64,000 nucleotides of DNA from Myxococcus sp. CA023 (GCF_010998615.1 NZ_JAAEAH010000018.1:1-64000); one strand, 5' to 3'; counted from the stretch's first letter, positions 39,097 to 48,548 are shown. The notes: generated by a model not told the origin, from the sequence alone. Numbers and translations: made by a program.

Positions 39097-39588
39097 ATGA
39101 TGCGCCGCGCCCTTCCCCTTCCCTTCCTGGCCACCCTCCTCCTGCTGGCGTCCGCGTGCGCGACCACCGGCACGACGCCAGCGGAGGCGGACATCCTCCA
39201 ACTCGTGAGTGATCAGACGGAGGCCTGGAACCGCCAGGACGCGGTGGCCTGGTCCAAGGACTTCGCCCCGGACGCGGCCTTCATCAACATCGTGGGCACC
39301 GTCTTCGAAGGCCGCGATGAAATCCAGGAGCGCCACGCGGGCATCTTCGCCACCATCTTCAAGGGCAGCCAGAGCCAGGTCACCGTGCGCAAGGTCCAGT
39401 TCATCCAGGAGGACCTGGCCATTGTCGACACCACGCACGAGGTGACGGGCCATCCCGGCCTGCCCCCCGGCATCCAGGACACCGAGCCCGGCCTGCTGCG
39501 CACGCAGATGCGGTACGTGATGAAGCACGTGAACGGGCAGTGGCAAATCCTGGCCGGCCAGAACACGGACGTGAAGCCCAGGCCATGA
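39097..39588 (+). CDS. SnoaL-like (SgcJ/EcaC family) lipoprotein
   Basis: A 163-residue lipoprotein: signal peptide MMRRALPLPFLATLLLLASAC with lipobox ASAC, then one NTF2-like alpha+beta domain (ILQLVSDQTEAWNRQDAVAWSKDFAPDAAFINIVGTVFEGRDEIQERHAGIF; TQMRYVMKHVNGQWQILAGQNTDV) of the SgcJ/EcaC group. Such domains bind small hydrophobic ligands and are often non-catalytic. ATG 39100 is an equally possible start. It stands alone, between hsp20 and the cytochrome gene. Confidence 0.82.
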   Translation: MMRRALPLPFLATLLLLASACATTGTTPAEADILQLVSDQTEAWNRQDAVAWSKDFAPDAAFINIVGTVFEGRDEIQERHAGIFATIFKGSQSQVTVRKVQFIQEDLAIVDTTHEVTGHPGLPPGIQDTEPGLLRTQMRYVMKHVNGQWQILAGQNTDVKPRP

Positions 39589-39786
39589 GCAGGCACTTCG
39601 GAGCCACTTCCGCTTCTCCGAAGAAACACCTGAGGCCATCCGGCTTCACCTGGCCGTCCAGCCCCTGACGCCACGCGCGTGCGTGGCACCCCAGGCGAAC
39701 GCTGCCTGGCGGGGAGATGCGTAGACATTCCGCGGCGCGTGCACGGTCACGCCCGCTGCTGTCACGCATTGAAAGGATGGCCTTAC

Positions 39787-41511
39787 TTGAAACCCTACGC
39801 TGCCCACTCCGGCCGGAACTTGACGGCAGGCATGCTCACCGCCTGCCTACTCGTCCTCTCCGGGTGTAGCGATGACGAGGAACAGCCTCAACCCCAGGCA
39901 GGCCCGGACGCGGGCGTGGACGCGGGCACGGACGCGGGTACGCAAGGCTCGGACGGCCCGGAGGACCAGGGGCCCGACTTCCCGCACCCGGTGGGGGACC
40001 CTGCCTCCGGAAAGGATGTCTTCCGCTTCGAGACCTTCGGGAACGAGGGCTTCTGGACGGACGCCATGCGGCTGCCGGAGGGCATCGTCGCCGCGGGATT
40101 CACGCCCAAGCAGGCACTGATGGCCGGGTTGAGCGTTGACGTGGAAGCGCTCGACAAAGCCACCCAGACGGCGGTGGCCGCCGAGTTGGCCGCACAGGGA
40201 ACCGACGGCCCGCTGCTCAATGATCCGGAAACCACCCTGCTGCTGCTCAATGCCAATGCCGTCATCGGCGTGGTGGTGAAGGACACCAACGGGGACGGCA
40301 CGCTGGATGTCGCCAGTGGAGACAAGGTGGGCATTTCGTGCGCGGCCTGCCATGCCATCACCGATGGCAGCGTGCTCGCGGTGCCCGAAGGAGGCTCCAT
40401 CGGCAAACGCATCGACGGACCCACGCCGCACACGCTCAACGTCGGGGCCATCCTCGCGCTCGCGGCCAATTCGCGCGCCTACTACCCCCTGTTACAGGTC
40501 AAGCTCACAGCGTTGGGAGACACGTCCATCGGCCGCGCACCGCCGGAGATGGGGCTGACGGAAGACTCCACGGAGGAAGAGGTGGATGCCTACCTCTCCA
40601 ACCCGAATTACTACCCGGTCGGCACCTTCGATGATGCGCCGGACGGAACGGGCGCGCCGCAGCACATCGCGCCCTTCTTCCGCACCGATCTGTCCGCGCC
40701 CTTCGGCACGCCGGGTGACGTGGCGGTGCTCGATAACTTCAACAACCTCGTCTACACGGTGCTGCTCGACCCCACCAGCCTGGTCACGGCAGGCGGACGC
40801 TCGCTCCTCATGGCGCTGCTCGGCGAGGCCGCTGGCACGGAGATGGCGGACGACTATCTCCAGATTCTCACCGATACGGGCGTCGAGGGCACGGGAGGCG
40901 TCGAGGGAGAAGGCTTCCCCTACGTGACAGCCGCCGTGACGGGAACGCCCGGTGAGGAGCCCACCCCGGTGGGCCTCCGCGTGGACGAGCAGAAGCTGAG
41001 CGACCTCAACGCGTACACCGACAGCCTGCAAGCCCCCAAGGCCACCGGCTTCGACGCCGAGGCCGCCATGCGGGGGCGCGACGTGTTCCGCGAGGGCGTG
41101 TGCGTCCAGTGCCACAACGTGGACCAGGGCCGACGAGTCCCCAGCTTCATCGTGCCCATGGAGCAGCTGCTCCTGGACTACCAGCCCGTCATCCTGGCGG
41201 AGCGGCCCGTCCAGCCTCCCTTCCGGCCCGTGGCCTTCTCCCCCATCCAGAACGACACGACCACCATCTTCGATGACAAGACGGTGGTGGTGGACGCCAG
41301 TCGCCGAGGCCAGAAACGCGGAAGCGCCCTGCCCTTGCTGCTGGACCTGGCGCGCAAGCCGAACTTCCTCCACGACAGCTCTGTGGCCACGTTGGACTTG
41401 CTGCTCGACCCGAGCCGCGGAGAAAGCGCTCCACATGCCTACTACCTCATTGACGTGGCGCAGCGAAGGGACGTGGTGGAGTTCCTGAAGAGCCTCGACA
41501 CCACGCCGTAG
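39787..41511 (+). CDS. Di-haem cytochrome c lipoprotein
   Basis: About 574 residues. The signal peptide ends at lipobox LVLSGC; the TTG start at 39787 is preferred because it provides the positively charged N-region that ATG 39832 lacks. A linker of Asp-Ala-Gly repeats (PDAGVDAGTDAGT) typical of myxobacterial surface lipoproteins follows. Two haem attachment sites, CAACH (near 179) and CVQCH (near 440), lie in widely spaced domains. It is probably a periplasmic or outer-surface electron carrier or peroxidase-like protein. I see no MauG/CcpA signature clear enough to name a reaction, and no partner redox gene is adjacent. Confidence 0.8.
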   Translation: MKPYAAHSGRNLTAGMLTACLLVLSGCSDDEEQPQPQAGPDAGVDAGTDAGTQGSDGPEDQGPDFPHPVGDPASGKDVFRFETFGNEGFWTDAMRLPEGIVAAGFTPKQALMAGLSVDVEALDKATQTAVAAELAAQGTDGPLLNDPETTLLLLNANAVIGVVVKDTNGDGTLDVASGDKVGISCAACHAITDGSVLAVPEGGSIGKRIDGPTPHTLNVGAILALAANSRAYYPLLQVKLTALGDTSIGRAPPEMGLTEDSTEEEVDAYLSNPNYYPVGTFDDAPDGTGAPQHIAPFFRTDLSAPFGTPGDVAVLDNFNNLVYTVLLDPTSLVTAGGRSLLMALLGEAAGTEMADDYLQILTDTGVEGTGGVEGEGFPYVTAAVTGTPGEEPTPVGLRVDEQKLSDLNAYTDSLQAPKATGFDAEAAMRGRDVFREGVCVQCHNVDQGRRVPSFIVPMEQLLLDYQPVILAERPVQPPFRPVAFSPIQNDTTTIFDDKTVVVDASRRGQKRGSALPLLLDLARKPNFLHDSSVATLDLLLDPSRGESAPHAYYLIDVAQRRDVVEFLKSLDTTP

Positions 41512-41524
41512 TGTCCTCGGTGCG

Positions 41525-41552
41525 CCGTGGGCAGGAGACGCCCTGCCCGCGG
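41525..41552. terminator. Bidirectional hairpin terminator
   Basis: An 11-bp stem with one G-U type pair (CCGTGGGCAGG with CCTGCCCGCGG) and a 6-nt loop, lying in the 78-bp gap between the converging cytochrome and P-type ATPase genes. Confidence 0.55.
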
Positions 41553-41589
41553 CACGCATCCTCCCGGACGGCCTCGGGCCCAGCAGCCG

Positions 41590-44034
41590 TCAGTGCGCTG
41601 AAGGCCCGGCGGCCTGCGACTCGCGTGCGGCACTGCGTGCCTGGCGGAACAGCGGGGCCAGCGCGGCAAAGCCCGCCACCACCGTGGAGCCATTGTTCAC
41701 GACGGCGGCGGCGACCGGCGGGAGCCACCCCATTGAGGCGAGCACCATGGCCGCTGCATTGGGCACCAGCACCAGGCCCAGGCCCAGACGGACACGCACC
41801 ATGGTGTCGCGACCAGCGTCGAAGGCCAGCACGAGGTCCTCCAGGCTGCCGCGCAACAGCACCACGTCCGCGGTCTCCAGAGCGACGTCCGTGGCCCCGC
41901 GCAGGGAGATGCCGACATCGGCGAGCGCGAGCGCGGGCGCGTCGTTGATGCCGTCCCCCACCATGGCCACGATGCGCCCCTGACGCCGGAGCGCGCGCAC
42001 GTGTGCGGCCTTGTCCTCGGGAAGCAACTCCGCAATGGCCTCGTCCACCCCCAACCGGTTCGCCACCTCGGCCACCCGGGCAGGTGTGTCGCCGGACAGC
42101 AGCACGATGCGCCGCCGCCCATGCGACTTCAGGGACTGCACCACGTTCGCGCTCTCCGGGCGAAGCGTCTCCACGTAGGCAATGCCTCCCGCGAACGCGC
42201 CATCCACGGTGACCCACAACATGGAGGTATCCCCCTCCACCCGCCGCACCAAAGCCGAGCCCGCGTCCGTCACGTCCACGCCTTGCTGCTGCATCCAACG
42301 CGCGCTGCCCACGCAGACGCGGCGCCCGTTCACCTGGGCGCAGACGCCCCGCCCCAGGACGAACTCCTCCAGTCCCGCCTCGGGCTGCGGCACCTCCACG
42401 CCTTGCGTCTGGGCATGCCGGCGCACCGCCTCCGCCACGGGATGAGACTGACGCAGCTCGGCAGCGGCGCTCAGCGACAGCACCTCGCGCGCGTCCCAGC
42501 CCCGCGCGGGAATGACGTCCACCACTTCCGGGACACCCAACGTCAGCGTGCCCGTCTTGTCGAAGACAATGGTGTCCGCCTGGGCCAGCCGCTCCAGGTA
42601 CTGCGCCCCCTTGATGAGGATGCCCTGGCGCGCCGCCAGCGTCATCGCCACCAGCGCGCTCGCCGGCACGACGATGCGGACACCCGTCCCGAAATCCGTG
42701 ATGAGGATGCTGATGGGCCGTGACGCCTCGCGCGTCCACAGCCCTGTCGCCGCGGCGAGCCCGAAGGTCGGCAGCACGACGCCGTTCGCCACCGAGTCCA
42801 CCTTCGCCTGCAGCGTCATGGGCTTGGCGCCTGCTCCTTCGAGGATGTGGAGAATCTTGGCCGCCGTGGTCTCCACGCCCGCGCGGACCACCCGCACCCG
42901 AAGGCTGCCCTCGCCCACCACGGACGCGGCCAGCACGCGGTCTCCCGCCTCGCGGACGCGGGGCTCTGATTCACCCGTGAGCGCCTTCTCATCCACCCAC
43001 GCAGTGCCGGCCACCACCGTCCCGTCGGCGGGCACGCTCTCCCCCGAGTGCACGACGATGAGGTCGCCCTCCTTGAGCCGGTCCGCCCGGAGCTGCTCCA
43101 CCTCTCCATCCACCCGCAGCCGCCAGGCGTACAGCACCTCCAGCCGCATCAACCGGGAGATGGCGGACCGGGCGCGGTCCGCGCTGCGCTCAATCAGCAA
43201 GTCGCCAATGCCCAGCAGGGAGGTGATGAGCGCCGCGGTCCGCACCTGCCCCGTGGCCAGGGACACCCCCACCGCCACCAGGTCGAGCAGGTCCACGGTG
43301 ATGCGCCGCTCCGCGACGGACTGGAAGGCGCGCTGTGCCAGCGGCAGGGTCGTCAACGCGACGCCCGCGGTCAACACGGGCATGGGCGCCGCATTCACGA
43401 CACACGCGGCGAGCACCGCCGAATTGAAGACAGTGGCGGCCCATTCCCGCCGGGGCGGCTCGGGCGCGGCGGGCCAGGTGGACGGATCGCTCGTACGCAG
43501 GGCCGCCATCAACTGGCTCGCGTTGAGCATCTCCGGGTCGAAGCTCACCACCAGCGAATGGATGGCCGGCGAGGCGCTCGCCTTGTGCACCCCCGACAGC
43601 GTCGCGGCCCAGGCCGCCAGCTTGAGGATGTCGTCGTCCTCGAGCCCTCGGACGCGCAGGCGCACGCGTCCGGGCAGTGCGTGCAGCACCTCCACCTGGA
43701 ACGGCTTGGGCGGAAGCTGGTGCAACGTGAAGGCGAAGTCCCGCACCCGCAGCGCGAACGCGCCAGGGAAGCGCGAGGCCTCCTGGTAGTGCACCTTGAC
43801 CAGGCCCGTGCTGCGCTGACACGTGGCCACCTGGACTTCGGGGCGGGACTCCAACCAGCCGAGCAACTGGCGCAGCGTCTTGGAATCCTCCGCTGCGCCT
43901 CGGATGAGGAGCCGGCCCGGAGCCACGTCCGTGACGTGGACGGACACGGGCCGCTGATGCCCATCCAGGACATCGTGCGCGCGCCCCTTGAAGCCGCGCG
44001 CCATGCCACTCAGGAACTCCACCTCCGCCCGCAT
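41590..44034 (-). CDS. P1-type ATPase with HMA_2-like N-terminus and no CPx motif
   Basis: An 814-residue pump. Two N-terminal HMA_2-like regions carry PGRLLIRG (39-46) and HALPGRVRLRVRG (118-130). Actuator motif TGES is at 353-356, phosphorylation site DKTGTLT at 492-498, the P1B-type SHP at 530-532 and GDGINDAPA in the C-terminal third, so ATP-driven transport chemistry is intact. The transmembrane metal site that should read CPC, CPH or SPC is VVPASA (455-460), with no Cys or His, so the ion is unlikely to be copper, zinc or cadmium. The start is at the ATG behind GGGGGGCG. It is the last gene of a four-gene operon. Substrate unknown. Confidence 0.88.
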   Translation of the reverse strand: MRAEVEFLSGMARGFKGRAHDVLDGHQRPVSVHVTDVAPGRLLIRGAAEDSKTLRQLLGWLESRPEVQVATCQRSTGLVKVHYQEASRFPGAFALRVRDFAFTLHQLPPKPFQVEVLHALPGRVRLRVRGLEDDDILKLAAWAATLSGVHKASASPAIHSLVVSFDPEMLNASQLMAALRTSDPSTWPAAPEPPRREWAATVFNSAVLAACVVNAAPMPVLTAGVALTTLPLAQRAFQSVAERRITVDLLDLVAVGVSLATGQVRTAALITSLLGIGDLLIERSADRARSAISRLMRLEVLYAWRLRVDGEVEQLRADRLKEGDLIVVHSGESVPADGTVVAGTAWVDEKALTGESEPRVREAGDRVLAASVVGEGSLRVRVVRAGVETTAAKILHILEGAGAKPMTLQAKVDSVANGVVLPTFGLAAATGLWTREASRPISILITDFGTGVRIVVPASALVAMTLAARQGILIKGAQYLERLAQADTIVFDKTGTLTLGVPEVVDVIPARGWDAREVLSLSAAAELRQSHPVAEAVRRHAQTQGVEVPQPEAGLEEFVLGRGVCAQVNGRRVCVGSARWMQQQGVDVTDAGSALVRRVEGDTSMLWVTVDGAFAGGIAYVETLRPESANVVQSLKSHGRRRIVLLSGDTPARVAEVANRLGVDEAIAELLPEDKAAHVRALRRQGRIVAMVGDGINDAPALALADVGISLRGATDVALETADVVLLRGSLEDLVLAFDAGRDTMVRVRLGLGLVLVPNAAAMVLASMGWLPPVAAAVVNNGSTVVAGFAALAPLFRQARSAARESQAAGPSAH

Positions 44035-44071
44035 GAACGCCCCCCGAGCTGAACGCAGTGCAACCGCGGCC

Positions 44072-44656
44072 TCACACGTGGGGCCGGGGCCGGAAGGCCA
44101 CCGTCCCGCTGACGCGCGCGGCGTCTTCCAGCTCCTGCTCTCGCACACCGTCACGGAACACGCTGTAGGCCCAGTACAGCGCGTTGTCCCAGCGAGGCAG
44201 CCAGCCCTTCTGCGACGGGTTCGCCACCAGCGAGTAGATGCCCGTGGCCGTCAGCACCACGGGAATCAACTCGTAGAGGCCCGCCCCCGTCAGCTCACGG
44301 GCCAGTCCGTCCAGCCACCGGGCGCCACTCACCACGTGCTCAGCCGGGGCCTTCCACGACTTCGCCATGAACTTGGCGTCGACGATGCCGTCCAGGCCCG
44401 CCGTGTCGACGATGGCCGCCAGGAGCGATTCCACGTCGGCCGCGTCCGGGCTGTATTCGATGAGCAAGCTGCCCGTGAGTGGAGAATGGACGGTACCGAA
44501 CACCCCTTGCGTCTCCCCCAGCTCACCGCGCACGCGGTCCGCGACGTCCGAGTCATCTCGGAAGCAGCTCGCGCGCACCCGAAGCCGGCCCGGGGAGTGG
44601 TGCACGAGCAACAACCACTCCCCTTCGATGGCGCCCGAGTCCGGGTCGAGCCTCAT
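44072..44656 (-). CDS. HMA_2-like domain membrane protein
   Basis: A 194-residue protein. Residues 10-90 show an HMA_2-type alpha/beta domain with the HSPGRLRVRASC motif near 20-31, akin to the PGRVRLRVR of the neighbouring ATPase, and no Cys pair of the classic CxxC kind. A hydrophobic segment (GLYELIPVVLTATGIYSLV) near 127-145 anchors it. It overlaps the small membrane-protein gene by 4 bp and precedes the ATPase by 37 bp, so it is likely a partner subunit or regulator of that pump. Confidence 0.75.
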   Translation of the reverse strand: MRLDPDSGAIEGEWLLLVHHSPGRLRVRASCFRDDSDVADRVRGELGETQGVFGTVHSPLTGSLLIEYSPDAADVESLLAAIVDTAGLDGIVDAKFMAKSWKAPAEHVVSGARWLDGLARELTGAGLYELIPVVLTATGIYSLVANPSQKGWLPRWDNALYWAYSVFRDGVREQELEDAARVSGTVAFRPRPHV

Positions 44657-44925
44657 GCGTGCCCCTCGCGGCTGTCCGCGACGGGCCGGGCGCCACTGTC
44701 CGCCGCACGCCGGCGGTGGGCCTGATGGAGGTTCGCCCGCGAGCGCGCCTCCGCCACCAGGTCGGAGAGGTACTCACGCTCGGAGGCGATGACCCGCCGC
44801 GTCCACCCCACCAAATCAAACGCCGCCGTCGCCAAGGAGACGACCGCGCCGCGTGAGTTGTCGACGGTGCTCCGGGCCATCCAGCCGGTGGCCACACCCG
44901 TCAGGAATGCCACCGCCGTCTTCAT
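44653..44925 (-). CDS. Small membrane-anchored protein of the ATPase operon
   Basis: 90 residues: an N-terminal membrane segment (TAVAFLTGVATGWMA) followed by a charged helical tail (REYLSDLVAEARSRANLHQAHRRRAADSG). Not a recognised family. It overlaps both neighbours by 4 bp, which makes it a firm part of the operon despite its size. The Arg-rich tail could bind nucleic acid, lipid heads or an acidic partner. Confidence 0.7.
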   Translation of the reverse strand: MKTAVAFLTGVATGWMARSTVDNSRGAVVSLATAAFDLVGWTRRVIASEREYLSDLVAEARSRANLHQAHRRRAADSGARPVADSREGHA

Positions 44926-46145
44926 AGCGCCCCCGGAGCGGCATGGGCGTCAGCGCCCAGCCCAGCGACGGGAGACGCCGGCATCCGCCCGTCGCGCGGC
45001 TCGGACAAGTCGCCTTGCGACGTACGAACGACGCCGTGGGTCCGGAGCTGCTTCAGCAGGGCCTGCACCCGCTCGCGACGCAACGGACGGTTGAGCGCGG
45101 CGGCGGCCTGGCGCAGCAGCAACCACTCCGCGTTCGACATGGACAGGTCCACCGCGGCAATCACCTCGAGCGCGTGCAGGAAGGCATCCCGCGCGGGCTC
45201 GGGCACCTCGTGGAGACGCTCGACCCACTGCGCCTCGTCTTCGCCCAGGCGCTCCAGCAGCCGCTTGCGCGCCGCGGAAGGGCTGTTGCGCAGCAGATGC
45301 GCCAGCATGACCGTCGCCTCGGCCCGCAGCTCCCCATCCGTTCCGAACAGGCACCAGGCGCCTTCGATGAGCAGCTCCACGCACCGCGCGTCCACGGCCC
45401 GCACGGCGGAGAACGCATCGTCCAGGGCGCGGCGGTAGCGCGCATACTCCACCGAGGCCTCGCCCAGCCGGCGGGTGTGCCGCCAGCTGGTGACGGAGGA
45501 GGTCAGGACGCTGGCGAAGGGAAGGAGGTTTCGCAGCACGCCCTCTCCCATCAAGCGGTTGCCCAGCTTCCGCTCCGCCGCCTCCGTGTCCTCGGTCAGC
45601 ATCCGGCCTACGAGCCCCGCACCGCCGTGGTCCGCGTCCTCCCACGTCTCCGAGCCCGACGTGAGGGCGTGAAGGTGGAGCAGATCCCACGGGTCATCCG
45701 GGTCGATGCTCACACCGAACGCGGACGCCACGTCGCACATCATCCGGGCCTGGATGAGCGAGCACAGCATCGTGTCCAATCCCATGGCGGCTCCTGCCAC
45801 GGGGACGGCCACGAGCGCCCCCACGAAGCCGGTATCCAGGGTGAACATGGCCGCGCTGGTGGAGATACCCGCGGCGCTTGCCCCCACCAGCGCAGCCTCC
45901 TTGCTGGCACGCCGGATGAGGGCATCCGTCTCGGACGCACGGACGGCGGACGCGGTACCGGCGCGCCGCGCCTCGTAGTGACGCACGTAGGCGGTCACCA
46001 GCCGGGCGTGCCACGCGCCCGAACGGATGTCCTCGAGGCGCAACTCACGCCCGAGCTTCTCGGCGAAGTCTCGCAGCGGGTGCAGTGCGGCCGCAGGCTT
46101 CGCGGCGTCTTCCGGGTGGAATGGAGCGGTTCGTGTCATGGGCAT
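44922..46145 (-). CDS. EcsC-like protein with TerB-like C-terminus
   Basis: A 407-residue protein that opens the ATPase operon. The middle region (about 85-235) has the alternating small-residue hydrophobic stretch and FGVSIDPDDPWDLLHLHAL pattern of EcsC-like proteins (AALVGASAAGISTSAAMFTLDTGFVGALVAVPVAGAAMGLDTMLCSLIQARMMCDVASAFGV). The C-terminal third (about 300-380: VERLHEVPEPARDAFLHALEVIAAVDLSMSNAEWLLLRQAAAALN) looks like a TerB-type helical domain, a fold linked to metal and envelope stress. Both calls are by eye. It may be peripheral at the membrane rather than fully spanning. Confidence 0.6.
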   Translation of the reverse strand: MPMTRTAPFHPEDAAKPAAALHPLRDFAEKLGRELRLEDIRSGAWHARLVTAYVRHYEARRAGTASAVRASETDALIRRASKEAALVGASAAGISTSAAMFTLDTGFVGALVAVPVAGAAMGLDTMLCSLIQARMMCDVASAFGVSIDPDDPWDLLHLHALTSGSETWEDADHGGAGLVGRMLTEDTEAAERKLGNRLMGEGVLRNLLPFASVLTSSVTSWRHTRRLGEASVEYARYRRALDDAFSAVRAVDARCVELLIEGAWCLFGTDGELRAEATVMLAHLLRNSPSAARKRLLERLGEDEAQWVERLHEVPEPARDAFLHALEVIAAVDLSMSNAEWLLLRQAAAALNRPLRRERVQALLKQLRTHGVVRTSQGDLSEPRDGRMPASPVAGLGADAHAAPGAL

Positions 46146-46312
46146 GAGTGCGGAACAGCCGTGCGCGCCAGACCTGGAGGACGCGACACGGCTGGTGGGG
46201 GGTGCATCCGATGTGGGCTTCCAGGAATCGGCGCACTCAAGCTAGGGGGATTCGAGGACCGGGAGAACCGGTCCTGCGGGGCAACGCCTACGCCGCCGGG
46301 TTGACGGCTGCC

Positions 46313-46870
46313 TCAGCGGACGGTGATGGCGGCCCGGGCAGTGCGCAGGAGCTCGGTGAGCTCGACACGCGCCCGCGCCTTCGCCGCCGGGTCTTTCACG
46401 TCCTGACCTCGCTGCTCCACCAGGGCCGTCACCATGGCGCCCGCGGCGGCCTTGGCGCGGGCCCAGGGATTCGTCTCCGCGTCCGCTTCGTTCGTCGTCA
46501 CCGCGGCCCAGACTTCACACAGGTGGCTGGCGGCGTCCGCGAACGCGGCGACGGCGGGCTTCTGTTCGAGGATGGACACGTTACGCAGGTCCCCCAACGC
46601 CCCCGCGATGACGTGCCCCTGGCGATGTGCCTCACCGCGGGCCTGGGCGAAGAGGTCCGCGGCGGCAGCGGCGCCCTCGACGCGCGTCGCGGCCTGCCGC
46701 AGCCACTCCGCACAGATCTGGAAGGCCGTGGGCTCGGGGAACCGCGCCGTCAGCCAGCCCAGCAAGGGATAGAGGTACTCGGAGCGCTGCCAGGCCTCGT
46801 CCACGGAGCCGCAGGTCAGGCCCGACTTCTGGAACATGTCGAGCAGGAACGCATCAGGGGATTCACTCAT
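46313..46870 (-). CDS. Helical protein of unknown function
   Basis: A 185-residue all-alpha protein with no recognised motif (SPDAFLLDMFQKSGLTCGSVDEAWQRSEYLYPLLGWLTARFPEP at the start; Ala-rich helices after). The start at 46870 is preferred over an upstream ATG because the extra residues are unlike the rest. It is separated from the ATPase operon by 167 bp and reads the same way, so cotranscription is possible but not supported by overlap. Confidence 0.6.
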   Translation of the reverse strand: MSESPDAFLLDMFQKSGLTCGSVDEAWQRSEYLYPLLGWLTARFPEPTAFQICAEWLRQAATRVEGAAAAADLFAQARGEAHRQGHVIAGALGDLRNVSILEQKPAVAAFADAASHLCEVWAAVTTNEADAETNPWARAKAAAGAMVTALVEQRGQDVKDPAAKARARVELTELLRTARAAITVR

Positions 46871-46923
46871 CACGGCGCCCACTCTCTCCTCGCGGTGGCC
46901 CTGGGACAATCCCGAACGTGGCG

Positions 46924-47091
46924 CTACTGCGCGCCCGTGGGCAGTGACAAGTAGTGCTCACCCAGCTCGGTCAACGTGCCCGCTGCGCCGCTCAGGCTCG
47001 CGAAGCACGGGGCGTTCGTCCACCGCCCCGTGAACCACGCGTAGCGGAACACGTCCTCGCGCCGCTCGCAGACGGCCACCCTCTCCGTCAC
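46924..47091 (-). pseudogene. 3' remnant of a glycosyl hydrolase gene
   Basis: A 55-codon open stretch, closed by a TAG immediately upstream, encodes ...VFRYAWFTGRWTNAPCFASLSGAAGTLTELGEHYLSLP. This resembles the C-terminal strand and helix of asl1/GH128-type glycosyl hydrolases (a RYAWF motif followed by LT-LG-Y). The catalytic part is missing and I find no matching upstream frame, so this is a decayed gene end. The assignment rests on a short stretch. Confidence 0.42.
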
Positions 47092-47234
47092 CTAGGAGTT
47101 CCGTCGAGAGCGTCCACGGTTTTCTGAGGCGCGCCGGAGCCTCAGGAGCGACAAGCCCTGGAATTCACTTGGCCGCGCGTCGAGCACGCGTCTTGCTTTA
47201 GCTCACGGCTCTTCCAGACATCCACGGAGGCCCC

Positions 47235-48548
47235 ATGGCCGTCCCTCGCATCCAAGTCGTCGCGTGTTGCACCGCTGCCCTGCTGCTTGCTGGCTGTGAA
47301 AGCACCCCGTGCAGTTCGGCGCCGCCCTCCGCGGCCACCCGCTGCCTTCCCCCGGAACTTGAGCAAGCGCCGGGTGAATACATCACCTCGTCGGCCCCTC
47401 GGCATTCGACCCCGACCGCCGCCGACGAAGAGTTGGCGGCCTTCGTCAGCGGCAACACCAGCCTGGGCGTAGCCCTCTATCAGCGCGCCATCCAGGAGAA
47501 GCAGAACGTCTTCTTCTCCCCCTACAGCGTCACGCAGGCCCTCTCCACGGTCTATGCCGGGGCTCGCGGGAACACCGCAGCGCAGATGGCCCAGGCCCTG
47601 CGCTTCTCCCTGTCCCAGTCGAGACACCACCCCACGGCGAACGCGTTGGAGCGGGCACTGGCGAAGCCCCCGAGCCATCCCCCGGCTTCGGGGACACCGC
47701 CGACCTTCCATTCCCTGAACTCGGCGTGGGGTCAGCAGGGCATGACCTTCCATGACGACTTCCTCGACACCCTGGCCCGGCATTACGGCGCCGGCATGCA
47801 TCTGATGGACTTCGAGAACGATGCGGCCGGTGCGCGCGCGGAAATCAACCGCTGGGTCGAGGTGAACACGAAAGACCGCATCCAGGACCTGGTCGATGAA
47901 GAATCCCTCCCGGATGCGACGCGCTTGATGCTCATCAACGCCGTCTATTTCAAGGGCGCGTGGTCGTGGCCGTTCAACGAGCAAGGAACGCGGAACGCGG
48001 CCTTCCGGGCCCTGGATGGAACGAGCCACCAGGTCCCGACGATGAGCGGCGGCATGGGGCAGTACATGGAGGGGGATGGCTTCGAAGCCGTCACCCTGGA
48101 CTATGCCGGAGGCACCTTCCGGATGGTGCTCATCCTCCCGGAGTGGGAGCGCTTCGAGGAGGTGGAATCCCGGCTGTCTCCCGCTTTCTTCGACGAAGTC
48201 CGCGCACGGCTCGAGAACCGTCGGCTCGATATCCGGCTGCCGCGCTTCCAGATTGAGTCCGAGCTCCCACTCATCCCTGCCTTGCAAGCGCTGGGCATGG
48301 AGGACGCGTTCACGGCGAGCGCTGACTTTTCGGCCATCTCCCCCACGAAGCTCATGATTGCGACCGTGAATCACAAGGCGTTCGTGGCCGTGAACGAGAT
48401 TGGGACGGAGGCCGCCGCCGCAACGGCCGTGGGTATGGTCCCCGTGTCACTGCCAGAGCCGTTCCACGTCAATCGGCCGTTCATCTTCGTCATCGAACAC
48501 GTGGCGACACAGAACGTGCTGTTCCTGGGGCGGTTCGTGAAGCCTTGA
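47235..48548 (+). CDS. Serpin lipoprotein
   Basis: A 437-residue protease inhibitor attached by lipid (signal peptide ending LLLAGC, acylated C21). The serpin fold is clear: SPYSVTQALSTVYAGARGNTAAQM, LINAVYFKGAWSWPF, LDIRLPRFQIES, and FHVNRPFIFVIEHVATQNVLFLGRFVKP. The hinge EIGTEAAAAT has the small residues needed for loop insertion, so it should be inhibitory. Counting from hinge Glu as P17 places P1-P1' at Val-Ser, suggesting elastase-like target proteases. It may guard the cell against its own or prey proteases. ATG behind a GGAGG site. Confidence 0.92.
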   Translation: MAVPRIQVVACCTAALLLAGCESTPCSSAPPSAATRCLPPELEQAPGEYITSSAPRHSTPTAADEELAAFVSGNTSLGVALYQRAIQEKQNVFFSPYSVTQALSTVYAGARGNTAAQMAQALRFSLSQSRHHPTANALERALAKPPSHPPASGTPPTFHSLNSAWGQQGMTFHDDFLDTLARHYGAGMHLMDFENDAAGARAEINRWVEVNTKDRIQDLVDEESLPDATRLMLINAVYFKGAWSWPFNEQGTRNAAFRALDGTSHQVPTMSGGMGQYMEGDGFEAVTLDYAGGTFRMVLILPEWERFEEVESRLSPAFFDEVRARLENRRLDIRLPRFQIESELPLIPALQALGMEDAFTASADFSAISPTKLMIATVNHKAFVAVNEIGTEAAAATAVGMVPVSLPEPFHVNRPFIFVIEHVATQNVLFLGRFVKP

